Source: Bacillus gaemokensis
GTDB taxonomy: Bacteria > Bacillota > Bacilli > Bacillales > Bacillaceae_G
Reading direction: 5' to 3'
NCBI RefSeq assembly: GCF_001590835.1
Contig: NZ_LTAQ01000004.1
Span: forward strand, 56,097-120,096
Length of the DNA: 64,000 nucleotides
Of this stretch, positions 7,263 through 14,523 are shown in pieces. Position numbers and translations under genes: made by a program. Numbering within the stretch: position 1 is the first letter of the stretch; each line of letters begins with the position of its first letter. The notes beneath the pieces are model-generated. The model saw only the letters and a list, made by a program, of their open reading frames with translations, did not search any database and had not been told where the DNA came from.

Positions 7263-8297
7263 CTATAAACCCTTGTTTTTCTCTACGTAATGCTTAGACA
7301 CCTTTTTGCCAATTCTTTTAATGATACGAGTCATCTTGTACTGTGGAATATCATATTCCTTAACAATGCGCTCTCTAGTATAGCCCTTTAAGAACAGGTT
7401 TAAAACCATTGATTCCTCTTCATTTAGCGTGTCGATATCAACAAGTACCTTATCTAATTCTTCTATTAAAAGACCAATATCAGATGTCATGTCTACCTTT
7501 TCATAATGAGAAATCAATGCTCCAACAACCTTTTCATCATCTAGTTCAATGGAGTTAGTTAAGGCTCTACCTTGGCTACTGCCAGTATTTCTGAATCTGA
7601 TTGGCTTCTTGATAGCTTCTTTAATTAAGACTTGATTGTCAGCCATATCTTTAATCCATCTATTAACATAGATATCTACGTTTCTTCTAATCTTCTTCAA
7701 AGCTTCTCTGTCTTTTTCATCTACTATATTAGGAAGCATTTTGTCGATGCGTTCTGCTAGTCTCTTTTTATATGAATCCTGTTTCATCATATCAATACTG
7801 TCTTGCAGATTAGCAATTTCCTTAATCTCTCTAATGTCTTTAGCATAAAGCTTTTGGCTATCATCCATTCTGTAGTTCTGGTCGTTTGGGGAGAAGAACA
7901 TATCTATTACCTCTACTCCCTCTTCCATACCTGCTTGCAGTGTAGATGTATTGATGTTTTGTGATTCTTTATAGTTGTTAAACTCTCGTTGAGACTTCCA
8001 GAATCGATATACAATTTTACGACTTGATTCAATATCCTTTGCATTCAGTAAGTATGTACCAAGTAATTCTAATGTTTTACATACAGCATCCTGCTCTGCC
8101 ATCCATCCTTTTTGAGTTGGACTAGCATCATAGTATTCTGCAAAGTAAGTAGTTATGAAATCATGCAGACTACCATCCTCATTATTTAGTAATCCAGTAA
8201 CCAGTTCTAATCTATCATCAAACTTTGTAATAGAAGCATCGTACTTCTGAAAGTCCACCAGCTTCTTTCCTTCTATTTCACTTGTAAAGTATTTCAC
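7263..8297 (-). CDS. Sigma-region-4-like helix-turn-helix regulator, candidate late-gene activator
   Basis: 344 residues. The C-terminus (about 288-335) reads LNEEESMVLNLFLKGYTRERI followed by KEYDIPQYKMTRIIKRIGKK, the pattern of sigma-70 region 4 or a LuxR-type HTH. The N-terminal 280 residues are charged and helical with no domain I know. It overlaps the small upstream gene by 4 bp (ATGA-type coupling) and lies upstream of the leftward late genes, which suits a late transcription factor. Promoter-specificity is inferred, not shown. Confidence 0.55.
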   Translation of the reverse strand: MKYFTSEIEGKKLVDFQKYDASITKFDDRLELVTGLLNNEDGSLHDFITTYFAEYYDASPTQKGWMAEQDAVCKTLELLGTYLLNAKDIESSRKIVYRFWKSQREFNNYKESQNINTSTLQAGMEEGVEVIDMFFSPNDQNYRMDDSQKLYAKDIREIKEIANLQDSIDMMKQDSYKKRLAERIDKMLPNIVDEKDREALKKIRRNVDIYVNRWIKDMADNQVLIKEAIKKPIRFRNTGSSQGRALTNSIELDDEKVVGALISHYEKVDMTSDIGLLIEELDKVLVDIDTLNEEESMVLNLFLKGYTRERIVKEYDIPQYKMTRIIKRIGKKVSKHYVEKNKGL

Positions 8298-8488
8298 GTT
8301 AATGCAACTCCTTTTCTCTTTTTACCTTTGCCTCGTTTGCCTTTTGGTTTATCTGGGACACTGCCTGTTCTTTCGAAGTCATCATACATTGCATCTAACT
8401 TGCCACTTAGATACAATTCATTCATTTCATCATTGCTGTAGTGTCCTAACTCTCTTTCAAATGGTGTGTAACTGCCCATACCTTTCAT
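8294..8488 (-). CDS. Small basic-tailed protein co-transcribed with the sigma-like gene
   Basis: 64 residues from ATG 8488 with AGAGGA upstream. Acidic N-terminal half (HYSNDEMNELYLSGKLDAMY) and a strongly basic tail (KPKGKRGKGKKRKG). Overlap of 4 bp with the next gene suggests the two products act together. Could bind nucleic acid or RNA polymerase; unknown. Confidence 0.65.
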   Translation of the reverse strand: MKGMGSYTPFERELGHYSNDEMNELYLSGKLDAMYDDFERTGSVPDKPKGKRGKGKKRKGVALT

Positions 8489-8533
8489 AGTTGCCTATCC
8501 TCTTTCTGTGTTTAGTGTTTGTGTTTTGAAATC

Positions 8534-8573
8534 ATTATATCAACAAAACCATTAAATTGCAATGGTTTTGTTT
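8534..8573 (-). promoter_or_regulatory. Promoter with two facing operator copies
   Basis: Minus strand: AAACAAAACCATT (8561-8573), -35 TTGCAA (8557-8562), 17-bp spacer, -10 TATAAT (8534-8539). A second copy in opposite orientation (8542-8553) fills the spacer, so a bound repressor would cover the whole promoter of the 7263-8488 operon. Confidence 0.85.
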
Positions 8574-8608
8574 AATAGAAGAATTAAAGAACCGTATGTA
8601 AAGGCTCT

Positions 8609-9001
8609 TTAATCTTCGAGTATATCATTCTCTCTCATCTCTTTTACGTACTTTTCATAGTCGCCATCTTCAACACCTGTACTACGATGGAAGTTTTCTT
8701 TCCACTTACCTTCCCTTTTCACAAATTTATCAGAACTTCTATTACCAACAAATACATCTGAACTTCTATATTCAAACACTAATTTATAAACTTGTAATGT
8801 TTGTGTCTTTAAATATTCTTCAAGCATTTGTACCATCTGTGGACTTGGAAGGTCTCTCATTGTCACACAGTTATTATAGTAGGTATAATTTATTTTAAAT
8901 GCATAACATAGTTCTCTTTTAGAAAGGTTTTCTGCGATGCGTTTAATCTCGGCTCTCCTTACAATATCCTTTAGCCTTAAGTGTTCTAGTTCTAAACCCA
9001 T
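8609..9001 (-). CDS. Small helix-turn-helix-like regulator
   Basis: 130 residues from ATG 9001 with GGAGG upstream. Residues about 16-60 form a possible HTH (RIAENLSKRELCYAFKINYT followed by a recognition-like helix and SPQMVQMLEEYLK), resembling Cro/XRE proteins. Its promoter carries the palindrome CTGTAA-N5-CTACAG in the spacer, also found in front of several rightward operons, so it may be the autoregulated repressor of that regulon. Confidence 0.5.
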   Translation of the reverse strand: MGLELEHLRLKDIVRRAEIKRIAENLSKRELCYAFKINYTYYNNCVTMRDLPSPQMVQMLEEYLKTQTLQVYKLVFEYRSSDVFVGNRSSDKFVKREGKWKENFHRSTGVEDGDYEKYVKEMRENDILED

Positions 9002-9034
9002 TTGTATTCCTCCGTTTGATTAACTTGTGGATTC

Positions 9035-9064
9035 AGTATAACACTGTAGTAGTGTTACAGTCAA
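9035..9064 (-). promoter_or_regulatory. Promoter with CTGTAA-N5-TTACAG-type operator
   Basis: Minus strand TTGACT (9059-9064), 18-bp spacer, TATACT (9035-9040); the spacer holds CTGTAACACTACTACAG (9044-9060). Drives 8609-9001. Confidence 0.75.
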
Positions 9065-9201
9065 TCGTAGCGTTCTTTATAAAGGAAGGAAAGCCCAAAG
9101 TCAGAAGTCCAAGGGCGCACGAACCGTGGGGCGCTCTTATCTCTCATCTTTTTACTTTCGTGTCCTCTTCTTAAATTCTCTCCTCTTTTTACAGTCCCTA
9201 A

Positions 9202-9305
9202 TTGAGACGATAATCGTCTCAAAATGGTACTGGTAAAAATCCAATCTGAGACGATTATCGTCTCAATTTTCTCTGGCTCTGAAATCTGAGACGATAATCG
9301 TCTCA
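9202..9305. repeat. Three copies of the palindrome GAGACGATAATCGTCTC
   Basis: Near-perfect 17-21-bp palindromes at 9202-9222, 9247-9265 and 9287-9305 (centre base A or T), spaced about 45 and 40 bp. A fourth copy lies at 10051-10069. They flank the initiator-like gene 9315-9995 and look like protein-binding sites. An open frame translating through them (9061-9306, minus) is probably not a gene. Confidence 0.85.
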
Positions 9306-9314
9306 ATTTGGATT

Positions 9315-9995
9315 TTAGTTATTCAGTTCTGATGTAATGTAGTCGATAGCATGTTGTTTATCGTCCCATCTACTATATACGTTCTTATCTTTACCTTTAC
9401 CCTTCTTATATGTTTGGTGGTAAAGGATTTCATTTTCATGTAACTGTTGGACGTATTTCATAATTGTTTTGCGATTGACTCCTGTACATTCTTCAAGTGT
9501 CTCTATATTAGGAAAGCAATAGTGTGGCGATTTCTCATTTACATATATGTAAGAGACTATCTCCATGAACACTACGAACATCTTGGCTTTGTTCTTGTCA
9601 TCTAGTGTCATTATCTTATAAGCTTCCTTCATATAAATCCTTGTATACTGACTAGGCTTCTCGTCATTAACTCTTACAAAGTACGTCTTTGACAACTGGA
9701 TACAATCAACTACGACTGTTCCTAGAAAGTCAGCATAAACCTCAATCATCCCTGCTTCAATTAAATTGTCTACAGATTCTTTAATGGAATTCTTGTTTTT
9801 AGAGTTTAAGCTAAAGCCAACCATGCTCAAGACCACCTCTGTACTAAATGGTGCTATACCATTATATGACTTGTTGTTTGAGAAAGACATGCTTTTCAAT
9901 ATCATATATACAAACTTATCTTGAGTGCTATGTTGGCTTTCTTTCATGAATTCATTACATATATCTATGTAAAGATTCTTTACCTCCTTTTCCAT
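9315..9995 (-). CDS. Winged-helix replication-initiator-like protein
   Basis: 226 residues from ATG 9995 with AGGAGGGG upstream. Two HTH-like modules: one around residues 20-90, the other around 160-200 (FPNIETLEECTGVNRKTIMK followed by a wing), as in plasmid RepA_N/RepL-type and DnaD-like proteins. It is flanked by four GAGACGATAATCGTCTC palindromes, possibly its binding sites. It could be an initiator, a copy-number regulator or a partition-site binding protein. Divergent from the other Rep-like gene at 10473. Confidence 0.5.
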   Translation of the reverse strand: MEKEVKNLYIDICNEFMKESQHSTQDKFVYMILKSMSFSNNKSYNGIAPFSTEVVLSMVGFSLNSKNKNSIKESVDNLIEAGMIEVYADFLGTVVVDCIQLSKTYFVRVNDEKPSQYTRIYMKEAYKIMTLDDKNKAKMFVVFMEIVSYIYVNEKSPHYCFPNIETLEECTGVNRKTIMKYVQQLHENEILYHQTYKKGKGKDKNVYSRWDDKQHAIDYITSELNN

Positions 9996-10020
9996 AACAC
10001 CCCTCCTGCATATTCATTGC

Positions 10021-10033
10021 AATGGTTTTGTTT
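10021..10033 (-). promoter_or_regulatory. Operator copy AAACAAAACCATT
   Basis: Minus-strand copy 26 bp upstream of the 9995 start. A TTGCAA follows, but no usable -10 is present before the ribosome-binding site, so this looks like an additional binding site. Confidence 0.65.
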
Positions 10034-10050
10034 AATAACCAGTACCAATT

Positions 10051-10069
10051 TGAGACGATAATCGTCTCG
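10051..10069. repeat. Fourth GAGACGATAATCGTCTC palindrome
   Basis: TGAGACGATAATCGTCTCG in the leader between promoter 10076-10115 and gene 9315-9995, well placed for autoregulation by that gene's product. Confidence 0.8.
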
Positions 10070-10075
10070 TTTTCC

Positions 10076-10115
10076 ATCCTACAATACTTCATAAAAAATT
10101 GCAATGGTTTTGTTT
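10076..10115 (-). promoter_or_regulatory. Promoter with operator for 9315-9995
   Basis: Minus strand AAACAAAACCATT (10103-10115), -35 TTGCAA (10099-10104), 17 bp, -10 TAGGAT (10076-10081). Confidence 0.72.
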
Positions 10116-10198
10116 AATGTAAAAAAATACGATTAAACGAAAACATTGCAATTCCTTCTATTATATGCGAGTTAATTTTTCGCCAAAAATCAAGCTAT

Positions 10199-10216
10199 TT
10201 ATCCACATGTGGACAA
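10199..10216. promoter_or_regulatory. Inverted pair of DnaA boxes
   Basis: TTATCCACA abuts TGTGGACAA (complement TTGTCCACA, one change). A perfect DnaA box beside a near-perfect one, just upstream of the promoter of the Rep-like gene 10473. Confidence 0.7.
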
Positions 10217-10223
10217 ACCCTAC

Positions 10224-10252
10224 TTGTCAAGAGTTTTCAAGTCTGCTAGAAT
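10224..10252 (+). promoter_or_regulatory. Promoter of the Rep-like gene with a long leader
   Basis: TTGTCA, 17-bp spacer, TAGAAT. The coding start is about 215 nt downstream, leaving a long untranslated leader (10253-10472) with no gene seen; such leaders often carry antisense or attenuation control of plasmid copy number. Confidence 0.65.
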
Positions 10253-10472
10253 GGATTTATACAAATTGATACGGAAATAGAGCAAACGCCCCATCCTCTC
10301 ATAGTTTGGCGACCTTGAAGGATAGAGCGTTCAGTGATTAAACCCACATAGAGTGGTTGTTTTCTGTTTTCTTAATTGCTTATGAGTAAAGTTTACCATA
10401 GCATTTTTAGAAAATCAACAACTTTATGTGTATTTAGTCCTGCCTTTCCGATGAATAGGGAGGATTTTTATT

Positions 10473-11516
10473 ATGGATAAAAAAGATTATTACAAAGATT
10501 ACAATCATGAGAAGTACGCTCACTTTCGCCTAGTAAAAGTAGGAGGTTTTGATGCTCAAGATGTTGAGTCTGAGAAAGGTAAGAGAAAGAGATTCAATCC
10601 TAGAACTGAAAAAAGAATAATTCCTTTCGAAGAGATTAAGAGTTTAAAACTGGATGAGTATGGGACTCTATGTCCACAACTTGATACAGAAGACTACATT
10701 GTAATAGGCAACTATCTACTTGACTTCTGGGGAGCTGTTCTTGGTTCAGATGCAGTTCTTTTATATCAGCATTTAAAGAGATATGCATTTGGCAAAAAGG
10801 ATTTCTGTTTCCCAGATTTAGAAATGATTGGCTTGAAGATGGGTAAGAGTCCTAATACAGTCAAGAAATACTTAAGTATACTAGAAGATAATCATTTTAT
10901 TGCAAAATTTAATAGATATGATGTGACAGATAATAATAGAGAGGTTAGTCCATTCTTCAAGATAAGAAGGTATGTTCCATTATTGACACAAGATATGGTT
11001 AACGAGCTTCCTCCAAAGCTACAGGAGCTTCATGAGAAATTCATGGATGAATATAGCGGTCTATCGCTAACGAACGAGCTAACTGAGCAAACTGCAGTGG
11101 TTAATGAGATGACTATTGGAAAAGAGATTATAGCAAACAAGCATCAGCGTAAAAAAATACAGGCAATATTAAATGAAGAAGACAATTATCAATACATAAT
11201 AAAGAATTTGGACGATGACTCTAGATACTCCACTGAATTCTTCCATGATGAACTGATTAAACATATCTCCAAACCATCCTATGAGACTTGGATTGAGAAA
11301 TTACTATTTATTCCCAGGAATGGAAAGTGGATAATCGCATGTCCTAATACGTTTATACTAGAGTGGGTTCAAGGGAACTATCAAGATGTGTTTAGAGAAC
11401 ACCTTTCTACAGTCGAATTGTCAAAGGTTGTAAGTAGTAAATTTGAAAAAGATTCTGAGATGGAGTTCGTATTAATGGAAGAAGTAATTGAAAAAATGTT
11501 TACAAGCAGGGCTTAA
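10473..11516 (+). CDS. Replication initiator with winged helix and DnaA-domain-I-like C-terminus
   Basis: 347 residues, GGGAGG upstream. Residues about 75-160 form a winged HTH (FCFPDLEMIGLKMGKSPNTV followed by KKYLSILEDNHFI), as in Rep proteins. The C-terminal 80 residues (SKPSYETWIEKLLFIPRNGK, then CPNTFILEWVQGNYQDVFRE) closely follow the pattern of DnaA domain I, which in DnaA recruits the replicative helicase and its partners. Iterons, a DnaA box and an AT-rich tract lie directly downstream. Together this suggests an initiator that binds the iterons and recruits helicase. Confidence 0.72.
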   Translation: MDKKDYYKDYNHEKYAHFRLVKVGGFDAQDVESEKGKRKRFNPRTEKRIIPFEEIKSLKLDEYGTLCPQLDTEDYIVIGNYLLDFWGAVLGSDAVLLYQHLKRYAFGKKDFCFPDLEMIGLKMGKSPNTVKKYLSILEDNHFIAKFNRYDVTDNNREVSPFFKIRRYVPLLTQDMVNELPPKLQELHEKFMDEYSGLSLTNELTEQTAVVNEMTIGKEIIANKHQRKKIQAILNEEDNYQYIIKNLDDDSRYSTEFFHDELIKHISKPSYETWIEKLLFIPRNGKWIIACPNTFILEWVQGNYQDVFREHLSTVELSKVVSSKFEKDSEMEFVLMEEVIEKMFTSRA

Positions 11517-11532
11517 ATGCCTTGCTTTTTTT
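11504..11532 (+). terminator. Rho-independent terminator overlapping the gene end
   Basis: AAGCAGGGC/GCCTTGCTT hairpin followed by TTTTT; the stop codon of the Rep-like gene lies in the loop. Confidence 0.85.
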
Positions 11533-11548
11533 ATCACCAAAAGCGCAT

Positions 11549-11830
11549 ATCAATGATTGATGTGTGGGTATCAATCATTGATATGCGGTAAAAAATCTGC
11601 CTATCAACCATTGATGGGCAGGGTATCAACTATTGATATGGGGTAGTATCAACCATTGATAGGCGACTTATCCACAATACCAACACGTCAATTACATATC
11701 AATGGTTGATAGGCGAAAAACACACATATCAACCATTGATACCACTCCGTATCAACCATTGATACCATAATCATTACAATCTTTTAATCATTACAATCTT
11801 TATTCTTTTAATTATTAATTAATATTATAG
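11549..11830. other. Probable replication origin: eight iterons, DnaA box, AT-rich tract
   Basis: Eight copies of the 13-bp palindromic element ATCAACCATTGAT (with ATCAATGATTGAT, ATCAATCATTGAT, ATCAACTATTGAT, ATCAATGGTTGAT variants) start at 11549, 11570, 11603, 11625, 11648, 11698, 11728 and 11751. A perfect DnaA box TTATCCACA is at 11668-11676. The tract 11764-11830 is strongly AT-rich and includes a direct repeat TCATTACAATCTT, fitting a DNA-unwinding element. Iterons next to a Rep gene are the classic theta-origin plan. Confidence 0.85.
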
Positions 11831-12070
11831 GATTCTCTCGTAACGGATATTAATCTCACTTTCAAAAATCACTACCAAAATTTACAGAGAGGTCAATCTC
11901 TAAAAATACCCCTCTCGACTCCATACAAGCCCATAGAGAGGTTCTATCTGGATGCTAGACTAATTATATCTGTAAAAGAACCGTCTCTGAGAAAGCTTGT
12001 ACGTCCTCCAGAAGTGATACACCCCACTCCCCTACTATTATATGTAGAATTAGAACGTTTTATACATTAT
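11831..12070. other. Non-coding DNA downstream of the origin
   Basis: No gene seen. Several AGAGAGG/CCTCTC segments (for example 11887-11922, 11936-11942) could pair and form a structured RNA or single-strand origin, but no clear signal was found. Confidence 0.4.
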
Positions 12071-12071
12071 T

Positions 12072-12111
12072 AAACAAAACCATTGACATCTTAATGGTTT
12101 TGTTTTACGAT
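12072..12111 (+). promoter_or_regulatory. Promoter of the helicase gene with two facing operators
   Basis: AAACAAAACCATT (12072-12084) overlaps TTGACA (12083-12088); 17-bp spacer; TACGAT (12106-12111). The reverse copy AATGGTTTTGTTT (12093-12105) fills the spacer. Confidence 0.85.
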
Positions 12112-12142
12112 TGTGTCAACGAGGAAATAGGAGGTTTTACCA

Positions 12143-14101
12143 ATGAAATTAACTAATGAGCAAAAGGAAGCTGTGATAACAGTTGAAGGGAACGTCTCTT
12201 GTATTGCAAGTGCAGGTTCTGGAAAGACATCAAGCTTTGTAACACGAATCGCATATATGATTCAAGAAAAGAATATTGACCCATTAAACATCCTTGCAAT
12301 TACATTTACCAAGAAGGCTTCAGAAGAAATGAAGAAGCGATTAGCTAAGATGATTGGAAAAGAGAAAGCTGAGAAAGTCCCAATGGGAACATTCCACTCT
12401 ATCTGCTATCGATTGCTAAAGGTTCTCGACAAAGACTTTGACAAAATGAAGATTGCTCCAGACTGGTGGCGCTTTGGTCTTATCAATGACCTTTGTAAAG
12501 AAGGAAATGATAAGAATCCAAATGGTCTCAACCTTGGGATTAAAGCAGGAGAACTTGCATCATTTATCTCTTATCAAAAGAGCAATGGTATCGAACCACA
12601 CCAACCTGTACTAATCAATGATGACGTTGATTATGTAGATGGAGTTTCAAGAAGCCTATTACAAGAAGCTTATGAAACATATGAGCGTGTAAAAGAAGGT
12701 TCACGTCAAATTGATTTCGATGACATGATTCTACATATGTACAAGAAGCTGAAAGAAGATGCGAGTTTCAGAGAGAAGCTTGGTAAACAGTATAAGTACA
12801 TTATGGTAGACGAGTATCAAGATACAGCGATTATTATCAGAGAGATTATTCGAATGATTAACGATACTAATGTTTTTGTAGTCGGTGATTTTCGTCAGAG
12901 TATTTACAAGTTCATTAATGCAAAAGTTGAGAACATCTTAAACTTCAAAGATGACTTCAAGGATGTAAAGCTAATTGAATTAAATAAGAACTTTAGAAGC
13001 ACGCAGAATATCGTTGCCCTATCCAATCAGATTATCGCTAACTCCCCTATCGAGAAGTACAAAGATTATAAACCATCTGAGTCTGTAGCGGAAGTTGGAG
13101 AAGAAGTAAAGTTTACAGCATATCAAAATGAAGACAATCAAATTGAAGGCATTGCTGATGAAGTAGAGAAGTTGCATGAGCAAGGTGTGCCATTAAAAGA
13201 GATTGCCATCCTAGTAAGAACAAATGCACAGACAGCAATTATTGAAGATATATTTGCTGAAAGAGATATTCCTTATGAAGTGAGTAAGTCCATGAGTTTC
13301 TTTGACAGAAAAGAAGTGTTAGACATTCTGAGTTATGCTCGTGTCGCTGTAGACGAAACTGACGATGCTAGTTTCAGACGAATCTATAACACTCCAAATC
13401 GATATCTTAGCAAGCGTTCTCTAGAGCAACTAGATTCATTTGCATCTGAGAAAGAGATTGCTTTAACAAGTGCTGTGAGATTCACTCCACAGAACAGCGA
13501 TTGGAAGTTCAAGAGAAACATGGATTCATTAATGAGTATTATCAGTGAACTACGACATCAAGCTGAGTCCAATGTGAATGCAGGTAGAGTATTGCGTAAC
13601 ATTGTAAATGCGACTCGCTACAGAAACCATATCAATGAGACAACGACTACAGCATCTCAAATCGATGAGAAGCTAGATTCAGTTGAAAGACTTTGTGAGA
13701 TGGGTGCTAAGTTCCCTAACATCAGAGCGTTCCTTGCTCATATCATGAAAATCAAGGAGAAGCAAAAGAAGGCAAAGGGTACTGATGCTGTACAAATCGT
13801 CACTATGCATAGTTCTAAGGGCTTAGAATGGGATGTAGTATTTGTTCCAAACTGTAATGAAGACCTTATGCCCCACCACATGAACAACGATATCGAAGAA
13901 GAGCGTAGATTGTTCTATGTAGCTTGCTCTCGTCCACGTAAGAAGCTTTATATTAGCTACTACATTTATGATGGAGAGATGGAGATTCAGAATGAAGGAT
14001 TGTTTATTACAGAGTTACTTGGTGAGGATAAGACAATGGAGATGAAGAAGACATTGTTTAGAGGCATCCGTGAAGTACATACGTACTATCCATTTAAATA
14101 A
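12143..14101 (+). CDS. UvrD/Rep/PcrA-type superfamily 1 DNA helicase
   Basis: 652 residues, AGGAGG upstream. Q-motif and Walker A SAGSGKT (23-29), Walker B DEYQDT (223-228), motif III GDFRQSIY, motif IV region FRSTQNI, motif V VTMHSSKGLEWD and motif VI RRLFYVACSRPRK are all present. A 3'-5' DNA translocase; with the adjacent origin a PcrA-like role in replication is likely, as is repair. Shorter than PcrA (about 730), lacking the C-terminal tail. Controlled by a double-operator promoter. Confidence 0.92.
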   Translation: MKLTNEQKEAVITVEGNVSCIASAGSGKTSSFVTRIAYMIQEKNIDPLNILAITFTKKASEEMKKRLAKMIGKEKAEKVPMGTFHSICYRLLKVLDKDFDKMKIAPDWWRFGLINDLCKEGNDKNPNGLNLGIKAGELASFISYQKSNGIEPHQPVLINDDVDYVDGVSRSLLQEAYETYERVKEGSRQIDFDDMILHMYKKLKEDASFREKLGKQYKYIMVDEYQDTAIIIREIIRMINDTNVFVVGDFRQSIYKFINAKVENILNFKDDFKDVKLIELNKNFRSTQNIVALSNQIIANSPIEKYKDYKPSESVAEVGEEVKFTAYQNEDNQIEGIADEVEKLHEQGVPLKEIAILVRTNAQTAIIEDIFAERDIPYEVSKSMSFFDRKEVLDILSYARVAVDETDDASFRRIYNTPNRYLSKRSLEQLDSFASEKEIALTSAVRFTPQNSDWKFKRNMDSLMSIISELRHQAESNVNAGRVLRNIVNATRYRNHINETTTTASQIDEKLDSVERLCEMGAKFPNIRAFLAHIMKIKEKQKKAKGTDAVQIVTMHSSKGLEWDVVFVPNCNEDLMPHHMNNDIEEERRLFYVACSRPRKKLYISYYIYDGEMEIQNEGLFITELLGEDKTMEMKKTLFRGIREVHTYYPFK

Positions 14102-14106
14102 TCATT

Positions 14107-14146
14107 AAACAAAACCATTGCAATATTAAACAAGCTGTGTTATTAT
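14107..14146 (+). promoter_or_regulatory. Promoter with operator
   Basis: AAACAAAACCATT (14107-14119), TTGCAA (14118-14123), 17 bp, TATTAT (14141-14146). Drives 14209 and probably 14524. Confidence 0.85.
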
Positions 14147-14177
14147 GAAGCTAGTATTTATGTAATAGCACAACTTA

Positions 14178-14190
14178 AAACAAAACCATT
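14178..14190 (+). promoter_or_regulatory. Operator copy AAACAAAACCATT
   Basis: Promoter-less copy 32 bp downstream of the -10 at 14141, just before the ribosome-binding site of 14209. Confidence 0.65.
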
Positions 14191-14208
14191 AAGATAAGGA
14201 GTTTTAGG

Positions 14209-14493
14209 ATGAGAGATGTTACTCCAGTATTGGCTCAAAGCCTATCTGCTTTTAAAGCCTATATAGAAGAGCATAAATTAAACATCAGTCATTTCTCCTA
14301 TATCAACAGCGGTGATAATCTGCGAGGATATCGTGGGCTTATCATTACAGTTGGTCGTTGGTGGAGAAATGACAGATATAGGTCTATTGAATTCTACGAT
14401 ACAATCAATTCACTTGTATATAATGGACATGTATCTGTTATTCAAGGGACTTGGGAGTCAGAGGATTCTCGAATGAAAATGAAATTACTATAA
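14209..14493 (+). CDS. Hypothetical protein
   Basis: 94 residues, AAGGAG upstream. Contains a central RGLIITVGRWWRNDRYR segment, Trp/Arg-rich and beta-like. No family recognised. Lies between the helicase and the phosphoesterase under its own promoter. Confidence 0.7.
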   Translation: MRDVTPVLAQSLSAFKAYIEEHKLNISHFSYINSGDNLRGYRGLIITVGRWWRNDRYRSIEFYDTINSLVYNGHVSVIQGTWESEDSRMKMKLL

Positions 14494-14523
14494 AATAATG
14501 AAGGGACTGTATGCCGATACATC

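Noticed and set aside
9061-9306. 81-residue frame, minus strand
   Set aside because: It reads straight through the three palindromes and has no ribosome-binding site.
9202-11763. CRISPR array from the repeated palindromes and iterons
   Set aside because: Units are too short, spacing is irregular, no cas genes; these are protein-binding repeats.
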